Assembly: GCA_963969345.1 (NCBI GenBank)
Contig: OZ017770.1
Location: 4,473,246 to 4,537,245, forward strand
Source: Turbatrix aceti
Taxonomy: Eukaryota > Nematoda > Chromadorea > Rhabditida > Panagrolaimidae
Reading direction: 5' to 3'
Length of the DNA stretch: 64,000 bases
In this document: piece after piece, positions 21,790 through 35,900 of the stretch
How positions within the stretch are numbered: position 1 is the first letter of the stretch
Layout: the number at the start of each line of letters is the position of its first letter
Made by a program: the position numbers and the translations under genes
The notes under the pieces: generated by a model
Databases searched by the model: none
What the model was told of the DNA's origin: nothing
The model's input: only the letters and a program-made list of their open reading frames with translations

Positions 21790-24700
21790 ATGAGAAACGA
21801 TCAAAATGTAAGTGACAATCCTGAGAATAGTGTCGGCACCGGCCGCCGTGGTAGCGGCGCTGGCACTGATGCCAGCATTGCGGAGGATGAAGAATCCGCT
21901 TCTGGTGGTATAGGTGGTTTAACGAAACCACTACCTCTCAAGAAAACAAATCCTGAATTTTACGACATTGAATTGGGTCCTGTAACTACGAAGGCAAGTT
22001 TTTTTGTTAATTGATATCTTGTTTGTACCCAGTGTAACACGTAAAATTGCTTTTTTTTCATTGTGATAATGAATGCCCCTAAGATGCTCTCAAACACCAT
22101 TTCTGACCGTCCTGTTTTGGTTTTTTTTTGCTTTCCCAAATTAAACCTGTTAAATCAATGATACATCACCAAGAGCGTCCCCTGATTGATTTTCCCCTGA
22201 CCTTGTTGCTGTAGTCAGTATTAGCAACCAGGTGTACATCGGAAACTGATGTTAAACAACTTTCCAAGAATATTTCTATATTTGCATGTTTATCGATGCG
22301 TTCGACGTTGCAGAAGGAGAATTCCCATGACATCTCTCTCGGCGCCGCGAACACCGCCACCGTCGGCGATCTGAAGGCTCTCATGGAGACTCGAGGTGCC
22401 GAAGCAATCGTAAAGGTTTGTGTTTTTTGGCTTTCATTCACTTTTTTATTATTATTTTTGCAGTTGGAAAACGAGTTTGGGGGTATTGAAGGACTCTGCA
22501 ACAAACTCTCCGTTGATGCAGTCAACGGCCTTCCAAACGACCCGAAGGAACTCCAAAAACGCCGACAAACGTACGGCGCTAACGTTATTCCGAAGAGTAA
22601 ACAAAAACCATTCTGGCGTCTTGTTTTAGAAGCGTCAAAAGTGTGTTACCATCATTTTTTTCTGTTTTGATCAATTTAAATTCAGGATCCAACTTTGCTA
22701 ATCCTTATTCTATCGGGCTGTGTTTCACTTACGCTTTCGTTCTACCACCCCAACACTGAGGTTTCGGACGTTCTTCCGACTGTCGATCCTTTCGGAATTT
22801 TCACGGACGGTCCGGATGAACATGTAAACGATACGACTATTTTGGAAGATATTTTGCATAATGCATCGGCGCAGGGAAGTGAGTGATACAACTTTTGAGA
22901 TTTATGCTAACGCATTTTTTTCTACTAATGTATTTTTAGTAAACGGTACATTGCATGAAAAAAAACCACATGACGAACACGGATCGGCCTGGATTGAAGG
23001 TGTTGCTATTTTGGCCTGCGTTGTTGTCGTGGTTCTTGTTACCGCTGTCAATGATTATTCCAAGGAGCGTCAATTTCAAAGTTCGTTCATCTTTCGTTCC
23101 TTACGTAGCGATCAGCCCATTCCTTTCGTTTTTAGACTTGCAAAACAAAATCGAGACAGGCCATCAGTTTTCGGTGATACGTGGAGGCGACGCCTTTGAC
23201 GTTCCTGTAGCTGACCTCGTTGTTGGTGACGTCGTTCGCGTCAAGTATGGCGATCTCATTCCAGCTGACGGCGTTCTCATCCAGAGTAATGACCTCAAGA
23301 TTGACGAGTCTTCACTTACCGGAGAATCAGATCACGTCAAGAAAAGTGTTGAAAATGATCCTGTCCTTCTCTCCGGCACGTACGCAATGGAAGGAAGCGG
23401 CAAAATGATAATTACGGCCGTTGGTGTCAATTCTCAGACTGGCATCATCATGACGCTTCTCATGCAAGGCAATGGCAGTTCTTCGTCCTCGAGCTGTACG
23501 TCACTTAGTTTTTGTTCTGAAAAAAAAAATTTACGTTCTCTTTGCAGCTTCTTCGTCGTCATCGTCTTCTGACACTGGCTCGACAGGCAGCTCGACTTCC
23601 CGCAGCACAGACGACTCGGACGACATGAACATAACCTCGAAATCCGTCCTGCAAACAAAGCTTTCCCAACTGGCGCTCCAAATCATCTATTGCGGCACGA
23701 CAATCGCACTTATCGCTCTCGTGGCTCTGATTGCCCGCTACGCAATTCGACGTTACGCCATTGAAAAAGAGACATTCACTTTTGCCGATCTGCACAACGG
23801 CGTCAAATTTTTCATCATCGCAGTCACAATTCTGGTGATTTCTATTCCCGAAGGTCTGCCACTAGCCATTGCGCTCTCACTGACGTACTCAGTGAAAAAA
23901 ATGATGAAAGACAACAATCTGGTTCGGCACATGGATGCATGCGAAACCATGGGAAACGCTACAACAATCTGCTCTGATAAAACTGGAACGCTGACAACCA
24001 ACCGAATGACCGTGGTGCAGGCTTACGTCAACGATCATTACTACAAGGAACGCAACAACATGCCGACAGCTGGCTCGCTGCCGTCGAAAACCGTCAAAAT
24101 ACTATCGCAAGCCATATCCGTCAACTGTCAGTACAATTCGATGGTTGTTCTGCCCAAAAAGCCAGAGGAACAAGTTCAGCAACTCGGCAACAAAACTGAG
24201 TGCGGTCTTCTTGGATTCGTGACCACAATCGGCGGTGACTACGAAGCCATTCGCAAAGATCATCCTGAAGAAAGCTTGTTGAAGGTGTATACGTTCAACT
24301 CGTCTCGCAAGTCCATGATGACGGTCATCGGTCTGTACAACGGAGACCAGCAAATTGGTTATCGCGTCTTCTGCAAAGGTGCATCTGAAATTGTGCTTTC
24401 ACGCTGTACATATTTTATCGGCGAAAACGGCGAAATTGAACCTTTCACCGTTGCCAAGCAGCACATCATCGGTCGCAGCGTCATCCAACACATGGCAGAA
24501 GACGGCCTACGCACAATTTGCATTGGCTACAAAGATTACATTTTCTCGAGCGTTCGTCTTGCTGATCCCCATGAAATCGGCATCGACTCGGATAAGGAAG
24601 TTGATTGGGACGACGAAGAACAAATTTCGGCCAATCTGGTGGGCATTGCAATTTGCGGTATTCAAGATCCTGTTCGGCCGGAAGTGCCTGACGCTATTGC

Positions 24701-26515
24701 CAAATGCAAGAAAGCCGGCATCACTGTCCGAATGGTCACCGGCGACAACGTTAACACGGCCCGCGCAATTGCTTTGCAGTGCGGAATTCTTTCGCCCAAC
24801 GACGATTTTCTGGTCTTGGAAGGCCCTGATTTCAATAAACGGATCCGGGACGAAGCGGGCAACGTTTCGCAAGAGAAACTGGATCAAATCTGGCCTCGGC
24901 TTCGAGTCTTAGCTCGTGCGCAGCCTGTCGACAAGTACACCCTGGTCAAGGGCATCATCGATAGCAAAAACACTTCTCAGCGAGAAATTGTCGCGGTTAC
25001 AGGAGACGGCACAAACGACGGTCCTGCCTTGAAGAAAGCCGATGTCGGCTTTGCCATGGGCGTTGCCGGCACAGATGTTGCTAAGGAAGCGTCGGACATC
25101 ATCCTCACCGATGACAATTTCACGTCTATCGTCAAGGCTGTTACTTGGGGCCGAAACGTGTACGATTCAATCAGCAAGTTTCTGCAGTTCCAGCTTACGG
25201 TCAACGTCGTTGCTGTCTTCACAGCGTTCATCGGCGCCTGCTCTGTCTCAGACTCCCCGCTGCGCGCCGTCCACATGCTCTGGATTAACCTCATCATGGA
25301 CACTCTTGCCTCACTCGCTCTGGCCACTGAAACGCCCACTGATGAGCTGCTGAATCGCAAGCCCTATGGTAGAAATAAATCGCTTATTTCCCGCACGATG
25401 TTCAAGAATATCCTCCTTCACGCGCTCTATCAGCTCACAATCTTGCTTGTTTTTCTTTTCAAGGGCCCTGAAATCTTTGGCATCCGAAGCGGCATCAATG
25501 CCCCACTTTTCTCGCCTCCAACTCAGCATTTCACTATCGTTTTCAACACGTTTGTCATGATGACACTCTTCAACGAAATCAATAGTCGAAAGGTTCACGG
25601 CGAGCGCAATGTCTTTAAGGTAGGCCTTAACTGTTTTTTTGCGTGTCTTTAATTCCGTTTTAGTATCTATCATCCAACCACATGTTTATCGTCATCTGGA
25701 TTTCGACCTTTGTTGGCCAGATTCTGATTGTTCAGTTCGGCGGAGCTTGGTTCTCTACGGCACCCCTCAACTGGGTGCAATGGGTTGTCTGTCTTGGCTT
25801 CGGTGTCTCCGAACTCGCATTCGGTCAACTAGTTGCCCTGATTCCCGCCAAGAAGCTGCCCAAATCTGTCCGCCTGTTCGCAGGCGAAGCGAAGCCGACA
25901 CCGATTCTCATGGACCATGGATCCCAGCATAAGCGTCCCAATGCCGCTATGGTTATTCACGAGTCGGGTCGGTCGGGGTTTACGCTTTGGATAAGAGCGG
26001 TCAATCTCATCGGACTGCATGTAATTATTTTTGAACTAACTAAATATCATTCCAAAGGGTTTTTTTAATTTTACATTTTTAGTACCGTGTCATAAATGCC
26101 CTCCGCCTCAATATGAGAGAGAAGAAACTGGACCAAACGGCACCAAAGATGACGGCTGCTGCTGCTGAAAAATGGCGTCAGAGCTACCGGCGATACAGAC
26201 ATCGGAAGCATCTCGAGCGAAGTTTGTTTTTATTGTTCAATTGCAAGCGCACAACGTGTGTTTTCAGAACAACGGATGCAATCGCAGGACCGCCAGCGTA
26301 GAAGCTCATCAGAACAGCCCGCCGCCGAAAGTACAGATCCCACCACTCCTAACAAACCCCAACTTCCTCCCCGTTTTACCACCCATCGAGAACGGAAAAT
26401 TCATCGTCATATTCGCGAAATTGCTCGACCACGCTCGCATGAACGATCGAACAGTGGCAACTTTGATGACTCGAAAAATTCGGGGTACAAAAGCGACGAC
26501 ACCACCGCTGCTTAA
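21790..26515 (+). CDS. Plasma-membrane calcium-transporting ATPase (PMCA, P2B type)
   Basis: Exons 21790-21993, 22314-22415, 22464-22640, 22686-22878, 22940-23080, 23136-23495, 23548-25619, 25664-26020, 26083-26221 and 26268-26515 encode about 1330 residues. This pump exports cytosolic Ca2+ using ATP. The phosphorylated aspartate is in DKTGTLT (Asp536). Also visible are [12 protein letters not shown] (M4, Ca2+ site), [10 protein letters not shown] (actuator domain), [11 protein letters not shown] (nucleotide-binding), [17 protein letters not shown] (hinge) and the M5-M6 region [19 protein letters not shown]. The C-terminal [18 protein letters not shown] fits the calmodulin-binding helix, which points to PMCA and not SERCA. 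The first intron uses a GC donor (AAG|GCAAGT), needed to keep the frame. A serine-rich insertion (about 385-410) lies between the actuator domain and M3. An upstream in-frame extension is open, so the start is less certain than the rest. Confidence 0.93.
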
Positions 26516-28226
26516 TTTACTTATCGTTGGACGAATATCAATCGAGTTGATTGATGATTACAATGTTTTTGACTGTTTTCAAATTGTTCATACGCACAAT
26601 CTACATATATGTTTTGTTTTTTTGCTGTCATTATTATTATGAACTTACAATAAAAATACAAGAATTATGAAGGCAACCAGAATTACAGTAGGCGGAGAGA
26701 GAAAGGATAAAGGACGAACAGGGACACTTCCGTAACATTTGTGTTGCGATACCTTGACCCTTTGACCACCGCCTAAACATATCCGTATTGACTATAGCCA
26801 AAAGTAGCATCCGCAATAAACATATACAAAAACAGCTACTACCAAAAAGAACTATCGAAAAAAGTAGCGCCAGCTGCAGCCAAAAGAAGCCGAAAGCCAA
26901 AATACATGTCTGTGCATCCCTTTGCCTGAAAAATGCCCCCCTATCTGACGCTACCTTTGGTTAAAGCTCTTTTTCCCGTCGTTTGTCGAATCGTGAAGCT
27001 CTTTCTGGTTGGCGCTACCTATTCTTACTCGGAGCTATTTTTGTAGAGTGTGCTAATTTTAGCCTACACCATATGGTCGGTCCGCCGCTTAGCTGTCCAT
27101 TAGCAATGGACGACTGACATTAACATTTTTTGATCGTGCCTGTGTATTTTGAACTTGTTAAATTTTTCGGGCCATTACAATCTTTGATTTCATGATTGTT
27201 TTGAATCATGAAAGTCTGTTGTCAGCTCAGGCCGATTGCTTAGAAATTTCTCAGTGATCGACAGAGGATCGTGACATCAGCGGCGCAGCGTTGCACATTT
27301 GTTTTTATCACATTCATTACAAGCATGATGCTCGTGCAAGATATTATGAAAAATCTTGAACTGAGAACATGCTCTAATGATCATGACAAAACGATCGGTC
27401 GAGACTTGATGCATGTGCCCATCTCATCCGGGCAAGGACTCGTGCAATAGTCTTTAAAAAGCTTATTGCTCCGATGCCTTACCGGATGAGCTGAACACTG
27501 CGTTTTTCTTTGGTAGCAGCGTTTGAGATTGTCATCTCGAACAAAATATCGTGCAATAGCAAAAAAAGCCATATTGTACAGATAATTTGCCCGCGATCAC
27601 AAAAGCAACAGAGCATCGACAGGAAGCAAGGAGAAGGAGAAGAGCTAACTGACTGCTAGCTCAGTAGAGGCGATTGAATGAGGAGAAATGTCAGCGTAAG
27701 CATTTATATATGGCACCCTGGCCACTGACCGACCGCCCTTTCCTGATGGCCAGCGTTCTCCCAGAGAATCTCCGGAGCAGACGCCACACAAAGAAAGGCA
27801 GGTATGGGCGCAATGCAGTCCCAGGATTTGATTGAGTGCAGGTAGGGAAACATCGTGCGAGGGCATATGCCGCGTTTGAGTGCCTTATTTAGGTCGCGAA
27901 ACTTTCCCAGCGGACCGCGCGCATCTGTGCTTTTCTGCTGTCTGTCAATTCAAATCTTTATAAGGCGTTATAACTTATTCTTTATTATTCAAAAACACGT
28001 ATTGTAACAACAATAAAAATCAGAACAGTGCCATTGTGAGATCAGTTGTTTACACAACCAAAGACATGAAAAATAGGGATCAGGATATAGAAATCGGTGA
28101 ATAATATATTTTTTATGTTCAAACTCTGAAGGTTGTGCAACAACGTGTACAATACAAATTGAAGCGGCAAATGAGCACTGAAAAAAGGAACTAGATTTTT
28201 GAACCGAAAAATAGCATCTGGAACAG
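26516..28226. other. Interval between converging Ca2+ ATPase and DM-domain genes
   Basis: The 3' UTRs of both genes converge here. ACAATAAAAATAC near 26645 may be the Ca2+ ATPase poly(A) signal. A small hairpin (GATTTCATGATT...AATCATGAAAGTC, near 27187-27215) is too short for a microRNA precursor. A GC-rich patch at 27700-27860 has short minus-strand frames without gene features. Confidence 0.45.
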
Positions 28227-29984
28227 TCAAATCGACTGCATGCCTGCCTCTTCCAAAAGCAACTGCCGCCTGAGGTCCTGTGCAGCAGCGAGCAGCGCCT
28301 GGAACTTGCTTTCGTGGAGGCGAGTTAAGGCATTTGGGCTTCTCCTGAAGTACTCCGTGAGTTCTTCAAATTGCTGAATCACGGCACTGAGTTCTCCCGA
28401 TTGTTGTTGCATGTGATTAAATGCGACGTTAAAAGGGAAAGCGGTACTAACAGGTGTCACGAACTGTCCCGTATAAGCTGGTGCAGAGATCGGAGAGCTG
28501 GTAGTCACAATACCATTGTTAAGAGAAAAAGTTGGCTGATGCTGAGTTTGGAAAATAGACAGAAAAGTAGCCGGATCAACCGCAGGTGCTACAGGTTGTG
28601 GGGAAGTGTGTTGCAGCTGCTGGATCAAGCCAGGCAGAGCATTCACCGAGCTAGGAGCCGTGTTTTGGTTCGCTTGGGGTAGCAGTCCATTCTGCGTTAA
28701 ATATGAAAGAAGTTCGATTTGCATGGATTGCGATTGCTGTTGGGTCAACAGATCAATCATGGAAGCATTGAGTGTGTTGCCCGCAACAGAGTTCATGGAC
28801 GGTGCTACAGAAGGCGTCAAGCTGCTCGGTTGCGCCGGGGGGAAGGGATAACCCGCAAACGGCAGACTTTGGGTCGAAGTTGTTCTCGAGTCATTGGTAA
28901 GCATGCCAACGTTCTGAACATCGCTAACAGTAGCAGCAGTCAATCCCGTGTTCGTGTCCATGAGCTGGGGTGAATGAGAGTGAGCCCGCTTCGGAGGAGA
29001 ATCGCATGCCTGATCATTTTCTCCGAGAGAACGTTTGCTGAGGTTCCGTAAGCTTGAGGCTTTGCTCAGTTTTCCGTCGTCCTCGTATTTCTCGTCGTCT
29101 GCGGAGAGGTTTCTGGTAGGTACCTCGATTCCGCCGTTGTACAGGTTTTCCAGCATGACGGTTTTCTGGTCGGTGGTAGGCTGGGCTGAAGATAAAGCTT
29201 CTTGCTTGGCTTGTTGTTGAGAAATTACGAAACAATCATCTTCTACAAAAGTAGGAACATGTTAATCGTATTGTATTTAAATTTATAATTCTTTTTCCTG
29301 TTTTTTTCGCCCGTTGCTTATTTAAAAAAATAACAAAAAAATGTTATAAACGAAAAAAGAATTTCGAAAGATTCAGCTATGTTTGCGTAAAATCAAAGCA
29401 CTCACCAGTGATATGCTTAGGATATACCCTCAAGCGCGTATTGCCATTTCGAAAATGAACAGGTTTTAGAACAAATTCACCATTTGTCCCCCGACCTCGA
29501 TACCGACGCATGATAGCATTCGCCCGCATGACCATGACGTTGCTGCACTGCAAATAAAAGTTACGTGAACAAACGTACTTAAAAAAAAATTTAAAAAAAA
29601 TTACCGTCTTGCAGTTGCAGCCGTTGTAAGGGCACGAAGATGCATGTCCCTTCAGGACCACCTGCTTTCCGTGACCTTCGCACTTTCGACAAAAAAGTGT
29701 CCTCGTATTTGCCTGATTACGGTCTGAGCCTGCCATTCCAAGTTGCATGGGTGCTTCTGGCGATGTTGAAGAAGTGGACACCGTAGCATTCGACATCGAC
29801 AGTTGTTGTACCTGCGACAAGGGTGGGGAGTAGTCTGAAGACAATCAAGATTAAAATACGGTTTCAAATAAGGGTAAACGCGAAGCAATCAACATAAAGC
29901 GCACAGAAGCAGGGATCAATGAGAATTTAAATGGCAGTCAATAAACATACCGTTGATTTCAACAATCGAAAAGTTCGATGCCAT
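28227..29984 (-). CDS. DM-domain (doublesex/mab-3 related) transcription factor
   Basis: Minus-strand exons 29984-29951, 29834-29605, 29547-29406 and 29242-28227 encode 473 residues. The DM domain lies near 56-108: [27 protein letters not shown] and [13 protein letters not shown]. It has the intertwined zinc-binding Cys/His set and a basic recognition tail. The ERQRVMA stretch of canonical DM domains is replaced by [10 protein letters not shown], so it is a diverged member, as many nematode DM proteins are. The rest is rich in Gln, Ser, Pro and Asn ([12 protein letters not shown]), typical of an activation or repression region, with a charged nuclear-localisation-like PPKRAHSH. The C-terminus forms a likely helix ([20 protein letters not shown]). 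DM factors control sex-specific and neuronal development. About 7 kb upstream holds no other gene and may contain its regulatory DNA. Confidence 0.9.
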
Positions 29985-32900
29985 CACAACGTCGCTAAAA
30001 AACAAACAAATTTGTTTTTGAAGTAGTTCTACGTTTTTTTGTACTATGCCAAATAATAAATGTGTCACGTAATCCTACGGTCAGGCATAGTTTACTATGC
30101 TTTTGTTCAGGTATAATAAATACCTTGCCTTGTCATTAATTAACAAGTACAATAAGTTTGAACTCTGGAACCCCTCACTTGTACTCAGATACTACCTATC
30201 AGTTTATTTACACTTTACTCTTCAAAGAATTCTACGAAAAAATGGCACGCAGGTACAAAATCGTGTGGCAGTTGTTTTTCTTCGTGCCCGTGTTATTTAA
30301 TCAAGTGCTAGCTATGTAATTTCTTTCTTTTAAAAAACTGATCGTGATAAACGGAATGTCATTAATTTAACAAAGTGCAGACTTTTTCGTGCGACATTTT
30401 GTTTAACACAAAAAGTTGAATTTTTAACATTACGAGTGAAAGGAGACCATCGAGTGCGGTGATTTCTATTTTTAAAAAAGTAACAAGCTGCTTTCTAGAG
30501 ACGAACTGATTCTCAAAATATTGCACAGGATACGTGTAAATACATACTTAAAATTTCTGAACACGTTTTAAGCACTTCAAATTTATTTCTACAGCTTTCT
30601 TAGACTTGTAGAAAAAAAACAAAAGGAAAACTATGACGCCACTTCGCTTTGCAGTGTTCAGAAGAATGAAAAAGCGAGAGTTTATGCTCAGAACGATGAA
30701 TATGACAAGCAAGACGCGTGATTATTGGGCTACAATACACGTAGGAAAGCGTTTTTTTTTAGTCTGAAGAAAAGTCATTTGGGCACTAAAGGTGTGTAAA
30801 ACGAAAAAGGAACAAATAACAACGATTGAACAGACTGGGTCGACCAGAAACAAAAAAATCGCTAGCTTGTCGATGAATTATCGGAGAAACACACCACCAT
30901 GCTTCGGTATGGGCCCAAACAGACAGAGAAAGCGCGATAGCAGCGTGCCGTTTACGTTTAAAACGAAGAGTGCGGCAAAGCAGGCCTACTCCGCGCTGAC
31001 GAATGCCCAGTATTGTGTGATCGTCGTCGGCGACTGGGAATGGCATTCCGCGCGCGATAGTCCATCTCGCAGGGGACAATCAACACTCCTCTAGCACGCC
31101 GTATGCATCTGCGCATTAATTCAAAGACTTCATGATTTACGTAGTCCAATCAAAATTAAACGACAACCTTTTTTAGATGGTTGACGGCTTTTCGCTCCGC
31201 TAGGTGTGATAAATCATGCAACTGCGCAAACACTCTGTTCCCAGAGTTTGGAAGTTTTATGGACAGGCCAGCAAGTGCATCATTAGCTGACCAAGCATTC
31301 AAATTAATAACTGCGAATTTACATCTGCGAAAAAACAAAAGACAAAAAAAGATTAACTTTTCCGTGTGCTACTTTCGTCACGAAATTGTATTCATAGCAA
31401 GACTGAAGGCATAAAAGGTGTTTGCTAAAGGTACCGTAATATTATTTTTAAAAGAAAAAATTTGCTATTCATCCTACCCCGTGTCATTATTTAAAAAAGA
31501 TAACACTTCTAATCGTAAGAAAAATATCAGATGCCGGAACAATCCGGGACTACGTCATAGCTTTATTCAGTCATACAATAATACAAAACGCGGTACTGGC
31601 TTAATTCATACTGTACTTTTTATGAATGAAAAGTGTATCAAAAAGATTACCCAACGCTACGTATCAAAATTTGCAGGTTGTAAATAAAAAGTTTACTAAA
31701 GTACGGTTTTTACTAGTTTTGAGCGTCATTCTATCTATCCGTGAGAAAACGCAAATAGTTTAGAAATATTATGTTCTATACAAAAAATTGCAAAAAAAGG
31801 TAAATCTCAACGTGATCAAACAATGATGTTTTACATATGTGTAGCACTTGAGAATACTTCGCGCAATATGGAGGTAATAACGTCCAAGAGTGCACGTGCA
31901 TGTAGGATGCAAAAGTTCGAGAGGTTGTCTTCACAGACGAATTTTAAGTAACACAAATAAAATAAAATTGTGCTTTGCTCCCTCTTCCGATTTTATGTTT
32001 GAGAATTCTATAAAGATGTTGAATGACTCTGTGCAAATAAAAAAATAATGTCATATAAGTCAAAGATTGTTGCGCTGATTTCATTTTTGCAAAACTGTGC
32101 ACAATGATTGACCAAAAAAATCTCAAAAATCCTGCAGCTATTCGCAGTGAACACAATCTACAGTAAGACGACGATAACAACAAAGGTAACGAGGATCATA
32201 ATATAACTTTTTTTACCTCCAACGAGCAGGATTGTTTTGCAATAAGAGTCAACAATTGCCAGGTTCGAATTTTTGAACGGAACAAAAATAAGCAAGATTT
32301 TGTTAACGTGACAAATTAAAAAAACAAGAAGTACCCTGAAGAAAGTGCACGTTAACAACAAAAATATTTCCGCATGGCAGTAAAGTTAAACGAGGGAGAG
32401 AGTGCGACAAAAAGCAGCTTTCTCTCTCACACCTGACTTTTATGCAGTAATAGGAACGAACAAACGTTCATGTTTCGATGATATGAAGTTGGAGAGCAAA
32501 AGATCACCTATCAACCTACAATCGGGCCTTTCAAGGATTGTGCAACAACCTATCAATTGTCGTCGAACTCAAACTCCTAAGTGAACGGTGTTCTCTTGCT
32601 TTCTGCACATCTAATCGGTGATTAAAAAATAGGGAGTGACGAGTTGCTTACAAATTTATAGCTACAATAATGCTACTTATTGAATTTCGCACCGATTCGC
32701 AACAACCGCTACAAAAGAGACAAATTAATCCGACTAATAGCGTTGATTAAAATTTGAATTAGTGCTTTTGCTTGAAAAAATCAGACACCGTTTTAGTGCT
32801 AAGCGAACGACTTATTGTCTCCGAAAAGTATGTTCTCACCATTTTATTTGTTTTATTTCCATTAAAATAGTCCAAAGACATTGTTCAATCATATGAAAGC

Positions 32901-35900
32901 CGTAAAGCCTTGATTAATAGCCGACGTGCACTCTGCCATGTGTTTTTTTGTCTTTTATTCATCACCGTACTTTTAAAAAATGCACACTCGCAGTCCGAGA
33001 CTCGGAGTATCTTTACAAAGCGGAAGAAACACAACAACAGTTGCCCGTGACTGATCACGTTTGATATCAATTTTATTTTTTTTACGAAGTACGAATTTTT
33101 TTTCGAAATCGAAATCTTTTCTTTTACGATCAAAAAAATTGTGTAAAAGAAATGCTTTGGGTATTTTTCTTGAAAAGGTATCGTAACAAAACTGACCTCA
33201 TGACAACGGTATCACAGAGCTCGATCACAACAAATTCAGGCGGAGTTCAGGTTGCACCGGTGAGACGTCAGACGTATCGATTGCGATGAACGCGTCGAGC
33301 CACTGCAACTTTGGGTAATGTCAAGCGTACTTTATTTATACACGCTTTTTATTAGTTATTTTTGTTAGCGTAAATGGAACGGTGATATGTGATTGCAAAA
33401 AGGGCTATCAAATCTAAAACATCATATCAAACAAAACACAAAATTGTAAGAATACAAAAACATCGTAACCCCGCGTAAGGCCTAAAAAAACAAAATTCCT
33501 AATTTATATAGTAATTTTTGTGTTTCAAGTATACGATGATACAGCAAGATACAATGATGACGGTATCCAAAGCCCTAGTAGACATTCCATCATTATTTTC
33601 GAAGCCTGCATCGCTGCCCACCTCCCTGTCCATTCAAACAGTACTCACTTTTTTGACCTAAATCAAAGCATTAATCCACACAAGCTTTTGTGCTTGTAAG
33701 GATTATACGTACAATTTTTCTCCAAAGATTCACAGACGTGGCAATATGTACCTTTATGACGTTGACAAGGTAAAAATAACAATTATTATAGTCAGATAAG
33801 CGACTTACATTAGAAAAGTATACGTCATGGACACTTTTCTTTAAAAAATAATTTTTTGAAAATTTCTTTATTACGAGTAAACATATCTTTATACATTTTT
33901 GATAAAAAGCAATGCTACATGCACGCACGAGTACGTATCAAATAAAGATCTCCGAAATCAGTTTTACGGCAGACATGCTGGTTTATGGTAGTCTATCCCT
34001 CTTTCACCAATCTACATCTCTTTTCTCCAAAATTCTCTTTTTCTGTCTTCTTTTTACCCAACTATCGTAGATTCCAGGCAGTCAGCATGAACGATAGGGA
34101 GGGCAGAAACGGGGAGCGATCAGTCTTGTTTCAACCAAAAATTGCACTTTTGACGCAAAAATTAATTAATTAATTCATACACAGATATATACGTTTTGAA
34201 TGGACACGTCTGCCTACCCGTCCAGTGGCCCACCTCATAAGAGGCACATGATAACCAAAATAAAAAGAGATTTTTGATACTCGTCGAAGAACAACGTATG
34301 AAGCTTAAAAATGCTAAAAGTGCACGTACTGCGTAGAAAAAAAAGAACAAAACACGGTGTTTCACTGACATTTTTTTTTGAGCAAACACTACACAACTTT
34401 TGAAAAACTCTGTTGTTGGGTTCTCAAGCACCGTTCAAATTTGTTTTTTGGGAACATAACTTTTAAAATATTTTTTAACAAAGCAATTCCTTGATCTCTT
34501 AAATTTAGCAAGAATTTTATAGTCACAGAGAAAAAAGAGCTCACTGTGGTAAAATACTGGTAATCATCAATGTGCAAAGGCTGTTTTATGACGCTTTTTT
34601 TCCCAATCCTAGTTGACTGACAAATGCGAGCGTGCATGAGCAAAAGGTAGGCTATTACAATGTGATCTATCAGCGTCGAACAATCCCTTTTCATTGAATA
34701 CCGATTTTAAACTACAATGTCGCGCAAATTCATGAAGAATTGTCGATGGAAACAGAGCATTTGTTTGTCAGAGTGTAGTCGCACCCAGACGCACCGAATG
34801 CGTCGTCAACGAACCTAACGTAAACGCCCCCAATTCTTGCTAACTGCACACATATTTTGATATGGGAACAATAAACAATACAATCAACGATCAATTACGA
34901 CGTACGTAGATGATAAGATCGAACATTGGATACTTTTAAACAAGTTAGTACGATTTTTGAAGAACCGAAAATTTCCCTACATACGTGGCATGTAATTGGA
35001 ACATCCTGAAATCAGTTTCAAATCTTCAAGATCATTGATCACTTAGGCCCTAAGGATGTTTGAAGTGACCGAAGAACGCTGTAAAACTTCAACTCTCTCT
35101 TTCCCCTGACAAGCAAAAGAAACTTTGAAAAAGCGTACACCGCAACCACGCTGACAATAAATCGAGTGCATGATTTTGATAGGATCAGAGTATAAGTTAC
35201 AGTCCGTCCCTACCGCGTTTCCGGACGTGTTTATAATTCAGTGTTGCCCCAAAAGAAATGTATCTGCGTTAATGCCTCGAATGCACTACGTGTGCAGTAT
35301 GTTTTCAACGCTTCCGTCCGCCTTTCAAATTGCCCGGTGCGTTTGCGTACATTCGCACTCAAACGCACTTACTGGTAGGTTAAATCTGAGATTAAGCATT
35401 AAAAAAAGCTGAGCAATGCTCACCGACAGATGTATGATGCGCATCGTCAGTTCAAAGTTTACCAAAAAAATTACACGTTTCTGACGGAAGTTCATCAATG
35501 AAAAATTGCCTGTAATTTTTGACATTCGATTTGTCACAGGGTGTACATGGAAACATTTACGTGCAGTGTTAATGTGACGTCGCCAATGGCATTTGCAAGC
35601 TATAATACTTTAAATGTTGCATCCAAGAATGATCAACGGAAATGCTGCTGCGTATATCCATAAAACCGTTATCTTCTGTGTGGTGTGTGTGTTGATTTGT
35701 GAAAAATAGAAAAATTAGTCAATTTTGTTAGTTTTTGATCCGAAATCTATTTTTGATTCGATAGCATATACCGTGCCTACCCATTGATAGCTGCCTCGCA
35801 TCATACCACACAGCCACTTCCGGTGTACCTGATAGATTGCAATCGTATATACATACGTACGTCAACAAAAAAACTGCAGTCACACCAAACAACCTATCTT

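Noticed and set aside
27187..27215. Hairpin near the DM-domain gene as a microRNA precursor
   Set aside because: The stem is only about 12 bp, too short for a pre-miRNA.
30786..31094. Overlapping ~100-codon frames on opposite strands
   Set aside because: They mirror each other in a GC-richer patch and neither shows splice signals or motifs.
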